Positions 35,187-42,296 of a DNA stretch of 64,000 bases are shown here, piece after piece (position 1 is the stretch's first letter; every line of letters begins with the position of its first letter). This stretch comes from Candidatus Kapaibacterium sp. (GTDB taxonomy: Bacteria > Bacteroidota > Ignavibacteria > Kapaibacteriales > Kapaibacteriaceae). Made by a program: the position numbers and the translations under genes. Location: positions 1 through 64,000 of the forward strand of contig JAURGP010000004.1 of assembly GCA_030833725.1 (NCBI GenBank). The letters run 5' to 3'. The notes beneath the pieces were generated by a model. It was given only the letters and a program-made list of their open reading frames with translations. It searched no databases and was not told the origin of the DNA.

Positions 35187-36564
35187 GCGGATATCCCTTG
35201 CCGTAGCGGAGTTCATCCCGACTGAACAATCGATCAAAGATGCTGGCACCGATGCCGAGGTAGAATCCCCGAAAGGCAGTGGGGTTGTCAAGCATGATCG
35301 GCCCCCGGCGACGGATCACGTCGGTGTCCAGAGTTTCGCCGGAAATGTATCCGGCGGTGATCATGAGCGATAGCTGATCACTCACCGGTAACGAGGCCTT
35401 TGCTGCCAGCTGGAAAAACGTGCTCGGCGCATAGCCCACTTCGACAAACGGCTCAATGGTAAATCGCGACGTCGTTGGCTGCCACACGTAGCCCACTCGC
35501 AACGGCAGGATCCCGATAGCAAACTCCTGCTGCCCCAGTGCTACAAATGTTGCCAGCGACGTGCCGACGCTCAGGCGATGATCCCACAGCGGAATGGCCA
35601 GCGACGTGTTGAACAGTCGAAAGAGTAAACCTGTGAGCGCCGGCGTAGAACCGGCTGCGGCGCCACGACGTGCAAAGATGGAAGCAGACACGTCCGTGGC
35701 TCCAACGAGCATGGCCTCGATCACGCCGATGTTCCACGCACTGTGCTCGTGAAACTTCCACTCGGTGTCGAGCTCCTCCTCACGATTCAGGAAGTCGAGG
35801 AGCGAGACTCCCACACCGGCATATGGGAAGTTTACAAAGACTCCCTCGAGCGAACGCCCCATGGCATAGCCCGCATAGAGGCGCATGTTCACACCGCCGA
35901 TGCTACCAACATCGGCCGAGGCACCGGCATTCACGTACTGCGAGGGAAAGGCCGCTAGATGCAGTTGCGGCGTGATGGCCACGTATGGTATTCGAGACCG
36001 AAGGTAGAATCTCTTGCGAATGCTGAGCACCCCGGCACCCATGAGCAAATGCGACGAGTTGTTGTCGGGGCGAATGGTTTCGTAGGCCGTGATACCCCAT
36101 GTCCAGTCCGGATCATCGGTAAACCAGTGCAGCTTCCATTCACCGATGCCAAAGCGCGAAATGCCACCCTTGAACAGATCATCACCAGCGGCGGGATCTT
36201 CTCCAAACAATAGTGTGGAGACGGGCGTGTACACACCGAAGAGTCCGTAGCCCAGAGATGATCCATCGAGCGACGACCCCATCAACCCCACGCTCTCAAA
36301 CAGTGCCAACCGCACGAAGGCTGGGTACTCCCGTGTTTCGATGCTATCGTATTGACGCAGCCAGCGTTCCTTGGTGACAGTGGAGGACGATGGATAGATG
36401 ATGCCGTTGGGACGGTCTCCCGGCTGATTGCGCATCTGCTCCGTGGTGGTGCTGTCGGCAATCGTGATCGTAAACCGGTCTTGCTCGGTACGCGTAACCG
36501 TGCCACAGCTTACCAGCATCAACGCAAGGATGCTTCCTACCGCATACCGCATAGCACCACTCAT
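35179..36564 (-). CDS. Predicted outer-membrane barrel-like lipoprotein
   Basis: 461 residues from ATG at 36564, which overlaps the FAH stop as ATGA (ATG at 36552 is an alternative). Lipobox MLVSC lies within GSILALMLVSCGTV. The mature region from about residue 90 is a long succession of amphipathic strands (GYGLFGVYTPVSTLLFG, IPYVAITPQLHLAAFP, FTIEPFVEVGYAPSTFFQLAAKA in parts, GFYLGIGASIFDRLFS), consistent with a barrel of 12 or more strands. Family not recognised. Confidence 0.6.
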   Translation of the reverse strand: MSGAMRYAVGSILALMLVSCGTVTRTEQDRFTITIADSTTTEQMRNQPGDRPNGIIYPSSSTVTKERWLRQYDSIETREYPAFVRLALFESVGLMGSSLDGSSLGYGLFGVYTPVSTLLFGEDPAAGDDLFKGGISRFGIGEWKLHWFTDDPDWTWGITAYETIRPDNNSSHLLMGAGVLSIRKRFYLRSRIPYVAITPQLHLAAFPSQYVNAGASADVGSIGGVNMRLYAGYAMGRSLEGVFVNFPYAGVGVSLLDFLNREEELDTEWKFHEHSAWNIGVIEAMLVGATDVSASIFARRGAAAGSTPALTGLLFRLFNTSLAIPLWDHRLSVGTSLATFVALGQQEFAIGILPLRVGYVWQPTTSRFTIEPFVEVGYAPSTFFQLAAKASLPVSDQLSLMITAGYISGETLDTDVIRRRGPIMLDNPTAFRGFYLGIGASIFDRLFSRDELRYGKGYPHE

Positions 36565-37199
36565 TCGAACCTGACCTCCAAGGTGCACAGGTCGTCCAAG
36601 GAAGCCAGACCCCAATCGCCTGCGCGAACGGCGGCAACTCCAGCAGGTGTTCCCGTGAACATGGCGTCGCCTGGCTGCAAGCCAAAGACATCGTCGACGT
36701 ACGCAACCAGCTGGTCGATCGACCGCTCCATAAGTGCCGTCGAGGCCTGTTGCCGCACCTCGCCGTTGATGTGCAACGTGAGCTGCCATGGTCCGCCCCC
36801 TGCCAGATCCCATGGCACAATCGGACTCACCGGTGCCGAGCCTCTCCACGACTTTGCGGTAGCCCACGGTAGACCTTTCGCCTTGGCTGCCGCTTGTAGA
36901 TCGCGCGCAGTCAGATCTAATCCCACGCCAATACCAGCAATACCATCCACACCCATCACCACCACAAGCTCCACTTCATGGTGGATCTCCGTCGAGAACG
37001 ATGGAAGGGTAACAGATGAACCAGTGGGTCGATAGGCGGTAGGGGGCTTCAGGAAGACGATCGGATCGGCCACTGTACCCGCAGCAGGGAGTGGTGCTCC
37101 CATTTCGGCGGCGTGATCGGCGTAGTTTCTTCCGATGCAGTACAGCGTGCCAACCGGCAGTGTCTGGATGGAGGCGTCGGTGAATGTCCAGTAGGTCAT
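36561..37199 (-). CDS. Fumarylacetoacetate hydrolase (FAH) family protein
   Basis: 212 residues with the FAH fold signatures: LYCIGRNYADHAAEM, a metal-binding EIHHEVELVVVMG, DLTARDLQAAAKAKGLPWATAKSW (in parts) and GDAMFTGTPAGVAAVRAGD. Members hydrolyse or decarboxylate diketo acids, for example fumarylpyruvate or oxaloacetate; substrate cannot be assigned. It is the small monodomain type. It overlaps both neighbours by ATGA, so it is locked into a cell-envelope operon for no obvious metabolic reason. Confidence 0.88.
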   Translation of the reverse strand: MTYWTFTDASIQTLPVGTLYCIGRNYADHAAEMGAPLPAAGTVADPIVFLKPPTAYRPTGSSVTLPSFSTEIHHEVELVVVMGVDGIAGIGVGLDLTARDLQAAAKAKGLPWATAKSWRGSAPVSPIVPWDLAGGGPWQLTLHINGEVRQQASTALMERSIDQLVAYVDDVFGLQPGDAMFTGTPAGVAAVRAGDWGLASLDDLCTLEVRFE

Positions 37200-39370
37200 C
37201 GCGGTTGGAGTTGTGGCTTTGATTGTGGTTGGAGAGTATCGGTCGAGAGCGAGTCGAGAACTTCCTCAGCCGGAGGATTGGCAATCGCCTCAGGCGTGAT
37301 GATGTCGAGGCTGTCGCGTGGTACGTCAAACGTGGCCGCTGCGTAAGGAATCGTAGCATCGCTGTACACCTTGCCCATCAGCTTGCCAAAGATCGGCGCA
37401 GCAGCGCGTCCGCCTTGGCCGTAGTCCCCAGTGAAGGTTACACGACGATCATCGAAACCCGTCCAGATTCCGCAGACAAGCTGCGGAGTGAATCCCACAA
37501 ACCACGCATCGGCAAAATCGTTGGTCGTGCCCGTCTTCCCGGCAGCAGGACCCTTGTAGTACTGGCGCACGCGCGAGCCTGTTCCTCCGTCCACCACGCC
37601 CTGCATCATCGACATCATGTTGGTGGCAACCTGGACGTCCATGGCATCCTTCACATCGTGAGGTAGGCGTGCCTGGTAGAGAATGTTGCCCATGCGGTCT
37701 TCGATGCGGGTGATGTAGGCCGGAGGGATCGCCACGCCCTGCGTGACGAACGGAATGTAGGCGGTGGTGAGCTCGATGGGCGACACTTCTGTGGCTCCCA
37801 GCGCGATGGCCGGCACGGCCGTCAGTGGCGATGTGATGCCGGCTCGGCGACACACGTCAATCACCTTAAGGGGTGTAGTGACCCCCGTGACCAGTCGGGC
37901 GGCCACGGAGTTGGTGGAGAACTTCAGTGCTCGGCGCAATGTGATCGGTCCACCCGTTTTCGATGTGCCACGCGGTGCCCACACTTCTCCCGTTTCGGGA
38001 AGGATGATGCTAAACGGTCCACTCTCCACGACATCTTCAGGCGTGAATCCCTCCTCAAGGGCTGCGGCGTAGACAAATGGCTTGAAGGCCGATCCCGGCT
38101 GTCGGCGAATCTGAGTCACGTGATTGAGGGAGTACCTGCCGGCACGATCTAGCTCCATCGCACGTGGAGACGCTCCCACCATGGCCACAATCGCACCCGT
38201 ACGAGCATCCAGCGTGACCAGACCCACCTGAATCGTAGCGGCTACCATCTTTACGGAGTCGATAAACGATTGTGTGCGCAGGAGTCTGCTGCGCACGGCT
38301 GGTCGGTCCGCCTTTGAAGCTGATACGTACTGTGGGTGCTGCTGCACGGCACGCTTGAGAATCGATTGGAGGATGTCCTTTCTGCTCTGCCACGACCAAC
38401 TGCGATCGAAGAGAGCCTGGTACTGCTCTAGGTGTTCGGCAACGGCCTGCTGGGCATAGCGCTGAACCTTAGCATTGAGCGTTGTGTGGATCACCAGTCC
38501 GTCACGGTACAGATCGCGGCCGTCGAGCAAGTCGTTCCACTCACCTCGTGGAGACAGTTTCTGTCGGATCACCTCCACGAAATGGGGAGCGATACCTCGA
38601 CTGATCGCTTCTGGTGTGAATCGGCTAAGGGGCTCATCCTGTGCTGCAATGCGGACGCTTTCGGAAATCATCTCCTCGTTGTACATCATGTCGAGAATCA
38701 GATTGCGCCGACCGATTCCCTCGGTGTCGTTACGGTTGTATCGCTCCGGTGCTTTGAACAAACCAACGAGGTAGGCACACTCGGCAACCGTGAGTTCGCG
38801 TGGCTGCTTGCCGAAGTAGGTGTAGGCTGCCTCGCGGATGCCATAGGCCCCCTTCCCGTAGTACACGGTGTTGGCATACATCTCAAGAATCTCGTTCTTA
38901 GTGTATGTCTGCTCGATCTGAAACGCTGTGTAGGCCTCGCGGATTTTGCGTGCGAGTGTGCGCTCGCGCTTGAAGTACAGATTCAGGGCAAGCTGCTGCG
39001 TAATGGTCGAGGCGCCCTCCTTAGCCCGAAGTGCAAAGACATTTTTAACGGCAGCCTTCGCAATCCGCAGCGCATGCACGCCCCAGTGATCGTAGAAGGC
39101 TCGATCCTCCGTAGCAATCAAGGCTTCGATGAACGGGCGCGGAATGGAATCATAGGGTAGGTAGGTACGCCGAGTAGTGGCGAAGTACTCTAACACCTCA
39201 CCGTCGGCACTCATCACTTGTGTTGCCAGTTCCTGTCGCGGATTTTCCAGATCAGCAACCGATGGCAGATCGCTGGACGACATGATCACCCACGTGATGT
39301 AGATCAGCACCATGCTCACCGCAATAGCCACGGCAACAACGATGCGTAGAAAGAGTGTTTTGAGGTTCAT
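37196..39370 (-). CDS. Penicillin-binding protein 1A (bifunctional transglycosylase/transpeptidase)
   Basis: 724 residues. An N-terminal membrane anchor (FLRIVVAVAIAVSMVLIYITW) precedes a GT51 transglycosylase domain with the catalytic Glu88 in ATEDRAFYDHWGVH and QLALNLYFKRERTLARKIREA. The transpeptidase domain has the active serine in RQPGSAFKPFVYA (SxxK), an SxN-type motif in KFSTNSVAARL and KTGTTNDFADAWFVG. It polymerises and cross-links peptidoglycan at the inner membrane. It lies in an operon behind a PorE/OmpA-like lipoprotein. The start region carries duplicated mini-ORFs, described separately. Confidence 0.94.
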   Translation of the reverse strand: MNLKTLFLRIVVAVAIAVSMVLIYITWVIMSSSDLPSVADLENPRQELATQVMSADGEVLEYFATTRRTYLPYDSIPRPFIEALIATEDRAFYDHWGVHALRIAKAAVKNVFALRAKEGASTITQQLALNLYFKRERTLARKIREAYTAFQIEQTYTKNEILEMYANTVYYGKGAYGIREAAYTYFGKQPRELTVAECAYLVGLFKAPERYNRNDTEGIGRRNLILDMMYNEEMISESVRIAAQDEPLSRFTPEAISRGIAPHFVEVIRQKLSPRGEWNDLLDGRDLYRDGLVIHTTLNAKVQRYAQQAVAEHLEQYQALFDRSWSWQSRKDILQSILKRAVQQHPQYVSASKADRPAVRSRLLRTQSFIDSVKMVAATIQVGLVTLDARTGAIVAMVGASPRAMELDRAGRYSLNHVTQIRRQPGSAFKPFVYAAALEEGFTPEDVVESGPFSIILPETGEVWAPRGTSKTGGPITLRRALKFSTNSVAARLVTGVTTPLKVIDVCRRAGITSPLTAVPAIALGATEVSPIELTTAYIPFVTQGVAIPPAYITRIEDRMGNILYQARLPHDVKDAMDVQVATNMMSMMQGVVDGGTGSRVRQYYKGPAAGKTGTTNDFADAWFVGFTPQLVCGIWTGFDDRRVTFTGDYGQGGRAAAPIFGKLMGKVYSDATIPYAAATFDVPRDSLDIITPEAIANPPAEEVLDSLSTDTLQPQSKPQLQPR

Positions 39371-39398
39371 GTTCTCTTCATGTTCTCTTCAGGTTCAT
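39368..39398 (-). other. Triplicated start region with two chained mini-ORFs before PBP1A
   Basis: On the minus strand an 11-base unit GAGAACATGAA is repeated in tandem, and a related ATGAACCTGAAGAGAAC lies just ahead. This makes three ATG codons in three different frames at 39398, 39381 and 39370. The first frame reads MNLKRT and stops in a TGA overlapping the second ATG. The second reads MKRT and stops in a TGA overlapping the PBP1A ATG. Each junction is an ATGA, as used for translational coupling. Confidence 0.5.
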
Positions 39399-39410
39399 GT
39401 CCGCGTTTCT

Positions 39411-40901
39411 CTACTGCAGCTCAACTTTCTGCAATTCTACACGTCGCGCGCGCTTGCGCCACCGATCAAGAGATTCACCGTCTCTTCGCACTGGTAACTG
39501 TGACTCTCCCGAGGATCGCGCTTCCAGAAGGGCGGGGTCGACGCCTCGTTGTACGAGCTGTTGAATCACAAATCGTACGCGTTGCTCTCCAAGCACGAAG
39601 TTACTCTCATCCGAGTCCACGTCGTCGGTATGTCCTACAAGCACCACCCGCTGAAGGTGTGAGGAGCTAGCCAGGAGGTTCTCAGCAAGTCGGTCAAGGT
39701 CGTTCACCCACCGCCGAGGGGTCTCCGCGCCGGTGCTGTCAAGGGTGAATTCGTAGGGCTGATCGAAGACCGCCGATGGAAAGTTGATACGCAGAGTGTA
39801 CACTACTGGCAGTGCCAAGGGTGGCGCCTGTATGCTCGTATCCGCATGCGTTGGTGTTGCAATCGTGACGTCGTCGAAAAACAGTCCTGGCGCGTCAGCG
39901 GCAATCACGACGGTGGTGGCCACTGGTAGTTTCAGAGCATACGATCCCTCGTTGTTCGTTGTCGTGGAACCGAGAATTGCCGGAGACGCAGCATCCCGGG
40001 CCGTGACCGTGGCGCGGGCGATCGGCTCGTTCGTCACCTGGTTGACCACCGTGCCTGTGACGGTGGTTGTTGGTGCTGCCGAAGAACGCGTGGCCACGAA
40101 GAGATCCATCGTACGCTGTGTGCCATGCGGTCGATTGGAGCCGAAGTACAACGCCGTATCTCCAACCATGCGGGGAAAGATCTCATCGTGCTCGGTGTTG
40201 ATCCACGCACCAAGGTTGGTCACGTTCACAGCCGTAGGCCTGCGATCGGACATGCGGAGGGTAGCAACAAACAGATCATATCCACCTACGGTCTGGTGTC
40301 CAGCCGACGAGAACAAGAGCGTGGTGTCGTCCACGAATTGGGGTGAGAGCTCATCACACGGTGTGTTGATCACACCAGCCAGTGGCTGCGTATCAAGCCA
40401 GCGCTCACCGTCCCATTGCCGCACAACCAGATCCGTACCACCAACGCTTCCGGGTCGGTTTGAACTAAACACCAGCAGGCGTCCGTTGGGCGACAGCGTT
40501 GGCTGCTCATCCCAAGCGATCCGATCGATCAACTCCGCAAGGGGCGTTGTGGTGGAGTCGAACACACAGGACTCGCACTGTTCGATCGTGTGAGCATCTC
40601 GGCGTCGAACCGGGACGTACGTGGTTGTTGCTGCATCCTGTCCGCGCACGAGTAGGTCGTGTGAGCCATACGGAACCAACCCCCACTCTTGCAGTTCAGA
40701 CTGTGCACCAACAACGCGATCAAGTGTCCATGCTGGTGGAGCAAGATCCCACGGAACCATGGTAGTAGGCACGTACGCCGAAGGCTCACAGGCAGGAGGA
40801 GGTGGTGGAAGGGGGCAGGGTGGCACGCTGCGCTGCACCCGCGGTAGGGAGCACGACGTCAGGATCCACGCCGCCGTGGCAACCAGCACCAACGCTCTCA
40901 C
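39411..40901 (-). CDS. PorE-like lipoprotein: PD40 propeller, regulatory domain and OmpA-like domain
   Basis: 496 residues from a GTG that overlaps the aat stop and follows a strong GGGGAGG site. Lipobox ILTSC. After a proline-rich linker come PD40 blades (PTLSPNGRLLVFSSNRPGS, TTLLFSSAGHQTVGGYDLFVAT, DTALYFGSNRPHG), then a carboxypeptidase-regulatory-like domain (TVTGTVVNQVTNEPIARATV … GSYALKL), and an OmpA/Pal-type domain with VVLVGHTDD, NFVLGEQRVRFVIQQL and RRVEL. This domain order, apart from a TPR, matches PorE, the T9SS component that tethers the machine to peptidoglycan. Five T9SS cargo proteins in the window make that role plausible. Confidence 0.75.
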   Translation of the reverse strand: MRALVLVATAAWILTSCSLPRVQRSVPPCPLPPPPPACEPSAYVPTTMVPWDLAPPAWTLDRVVGAQSELQEWGLVPYGSHDLLVRGQDAATTTYVPVRRRDAHTIEQCESCVFDSTTTPLAELIDRIAWDEQPTLSPNGRLLVFSSNRPGSVGGTDLVVRQWDGERWLDTQPLAGVINTPCDELSPQFVDDTTLLFSSAGHQTVGGYDLFVATLRMSDRRPTAVNVTNLGAWINTEHDEIFPRMVGDTALYFGSNRPHGTQRTMDLFVATRSSAAPTTTVTGTVVNQVTNEPIARATVTARDAASPAILGSTTTNNEGSYALKLPVATTVVIAADAPGLFFDDVTIATPTHADTSIQAPPLALPVVYTLRINFPSAVFDQPYEFTLDSTGAETPRRWVNDLDRLAENLLASSSHLQRVVLVGHTDDVDSDESNFVLGEQRVRFVIQQLVQRGVDPALLEARSSGESQLPVRRDGESLDRWRKRARRVELQKVELQ

Positions 40902-41497
40902 GATACCTCCCCTTCCATGTTGACAAACGTGCAGGGTGCCTCCAGTGCCAACGACAACAACTGCTGATACTGTTGATCCGGCACTTCAACGGCACCAAGC
41001 GAGGCGGTGAAGTCGTTAATGTACTGCGTGTCCAGTAAGGTAAAGTTCTGCGCTCGCAGGTGCTGAACGAGCCACGCAAAGGCTGCTTTGCTGGCATTAG
41101 GCCGTCGGGAGAACATCGACTCGCCAAAAAAAGCGCCGCCCAGTGCCACACCATACAAGCCCCCTACCAACTCCTGCTGGTGCCATGCTTCCACACTGTG
41201 GGCAAAGCCCAGCTCGTGCAGTTCGACGTAGGCGTCGATGATGTCGGGGCTGATCCACGTGACGGGACGATCGGCACAGGCCGTAATCACGTCGCGGAAG
41301 GCACTGTTTACCGTCATGCTGAACGTCTTGCGCTGCACCACCTTGCGTAACGAGGTCGAGATGGTTACGGCGTCTAGGGGGATGATCGATCGAGGATCCG
41401 GACGATGCCAGAGGATCTCCCCATCCTCCTCGGCCATCGGGAAGAAGCCGCGTTCGTAGGCCATCAAGAGCACGTCTACCGTCATGACCGTGATCAC
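40898..41497 (-). CDS. aat: Leucyl/phenylalanyl-tRNA-protein transferase
   Basis: 199 residues. Family hallmarks are LLMAYERGFFPMAEEDGEILWHRPDPRSIIPLD (in parts), TWISPDIIDAYVELHELGFAHSVEAW and GGLYGVALGGAFFGESMFSR. It attaches Leu or Phe to the N-terminus of proteins with Lys or Arg ends, marking them for ClpAP/ClpS in the bacterial N-end rule pathway. A GTG at 41497 overlaps the trmB stop; ATG at 41485 (MTVDVLLMAYE) is equally consistent with the family. It sits in the trmB operon. Confidence 0.94.
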   Translation of the reverse strand: MITVMTVDVLLMAYERGFFPMAEEDGEILWHRPDPRSIIPLDAVTISTSLRKVVQRKTFSMTVNSAFRDVITACADRPVTWISPDIIDAYVELHELGFAHSVEAWHQQELVGGLYGVALGGAFFGESMFSRRPNASKAAFAWLVQHLRAQNFTLLDTQYINDFTASLGAVEVPDQQYQQLLSLALEAPCTFVNMEGEVS

Positions 41498-42192
41498 CGT
41501 CGTGTAGCTACGTACATGGAATACGGAATCTCCTTACGATCGCAGAACGACTGCTGATCCGTGGCAAAGTCGAATGGCCAAGGATACTGCTCGGAGACAT
41601 CATGAACAACAAACCGTCCATGGGCAGCAATGGTGCTTCGCTGATGCTCTTCCACCTCGGGCACATCTGTTGCGAAGTAGATCCGACCACCTGGGGCCAG
41701 AATCCGATCAAGTTCATCGAGCAGTTCCGTGGAGAAGAGCCGTCGCTTATGATGCCGTTTCTTGGGCCAGGGATCCGCAAAGAGATAGGTGACGTAGTCG
41801 ATGGAGCCTGAATCAATCCATGGCAAGCCATTCACGGCCGAATACCAAAGAGCATGGGCATTGGGAATGGCTTCGCCAGCGATCACGCCCTGAATCCATT
41901 CGATCAGCACGTTGCGGACCTCGATGCCCAGAACGTTGACCTGTGGAAACGCCAGTGCATGGGCCAACAGAAAGCCACCGCGTCCACAGCCCAGGTCGAT
42001 CACCGTAGCCGGTGCGCCGTTGCCAAACCACTCCGCCCAGGTAGCGGCATCGATCAGGGGTGGATACCACGCCGGACGGATCAGCTGTTGCTGTAGGGGC
42101 ATGTACAGCTGGGGGCTGACGTGGTGGCGTACTCGGGGAATCGGATACCGTCGGAAATCGATCACGGCGTGGCTTTTCGGCGAATTCTTCAT
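41494..42192 (-). CDS. trmB: tRNA (guanine-N7-)-methyltransferase
   Basis: 232 residues. The SAM-binding VIDLGCGRGGFLLAHALAFP and the TrmB-specific YLFADPWPKKRHHKRRLFS are both clear; the latter forms the tRNA guanine-46 site. Start ATG at 42192 (MKNSPKSHAV) is preferred to ATG at 42198, because a TAGATTTG promoter box ends one base upstream of the latter. It is the first gene of a seven-gene envelope operon reaching 34584. Confidence 0.94.
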   Translation of the reverse strand: MKNSPKSHAVIDFRRYPIPRVRHHVSPQLYMPLQQQLIRPAWYPPLIDAATWAEWFGNGAPATVIDLGCGRGGFLLAHALAFPQVNVLGIEVRNVLIEWIQGVIAGEAIPNAHALWYSAVNGLPWIDSGSIDYVTYLFADPWPKKRHHKRRLFSTELLDELDRILAPGGRIYFATDVPEVEEHQRSTIAAHGRFVVHDVSEQYPWPFDFATDQQSFCDRKEIPYSMYVATRR

Positions 42193-42199
42193 GAACATG

Positions 42200-42207
42200 C
42201 AAATCTA
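42200..42207 (-). promoter_or_regulatory. -7 promoter box (TAGATTTG) of the trmB operon
   Basis: Exact TAnnTTTG match on the minus strand, seven bases before the ATG at 42192. It lies 16 bases from the opposing box that drives secD, so the two promoters are back to back. Confidence 0.5.
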
Positions 42208-42223
42208 CATCGCACTCCTTGCC

Positions 42224-42231
42224 TATATTTG
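42224..42231 (+). promoter_or_regulatory. -7 promoter box (TATATTTG) of the secDF-purA operon
   Basis: Exact TAnnTTTG match on the plus strand. Transcription from it would begin around 42236-42240 and give a leader of nearly 60 bases before the secD start at 42297. Confidence 0.55.
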
Positions 42232-42238
42232 CGTTCTT

Positions 42239-42262
42239 ATGCTCACACCCCAATCGTCGTGA
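42239..42262 (+). CDS. Possible seven-codon upstream ORF before secD
   Basis: ATG at 42239 begins seven bases after the promoter box, the same geometry as leaderless gene starts in this window, and encodes MLTPQSS before TGA. The secD start lies 34 bases further on with its own ribosome site. It could be a chance ORF; no conservation can be checked. Confidence 0.25.
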   Translation: MLTPQSS

Positions 42263-42296
42263 GCGGGGCTGTTGTGTTTGTTCCAGGGAGGAATCC

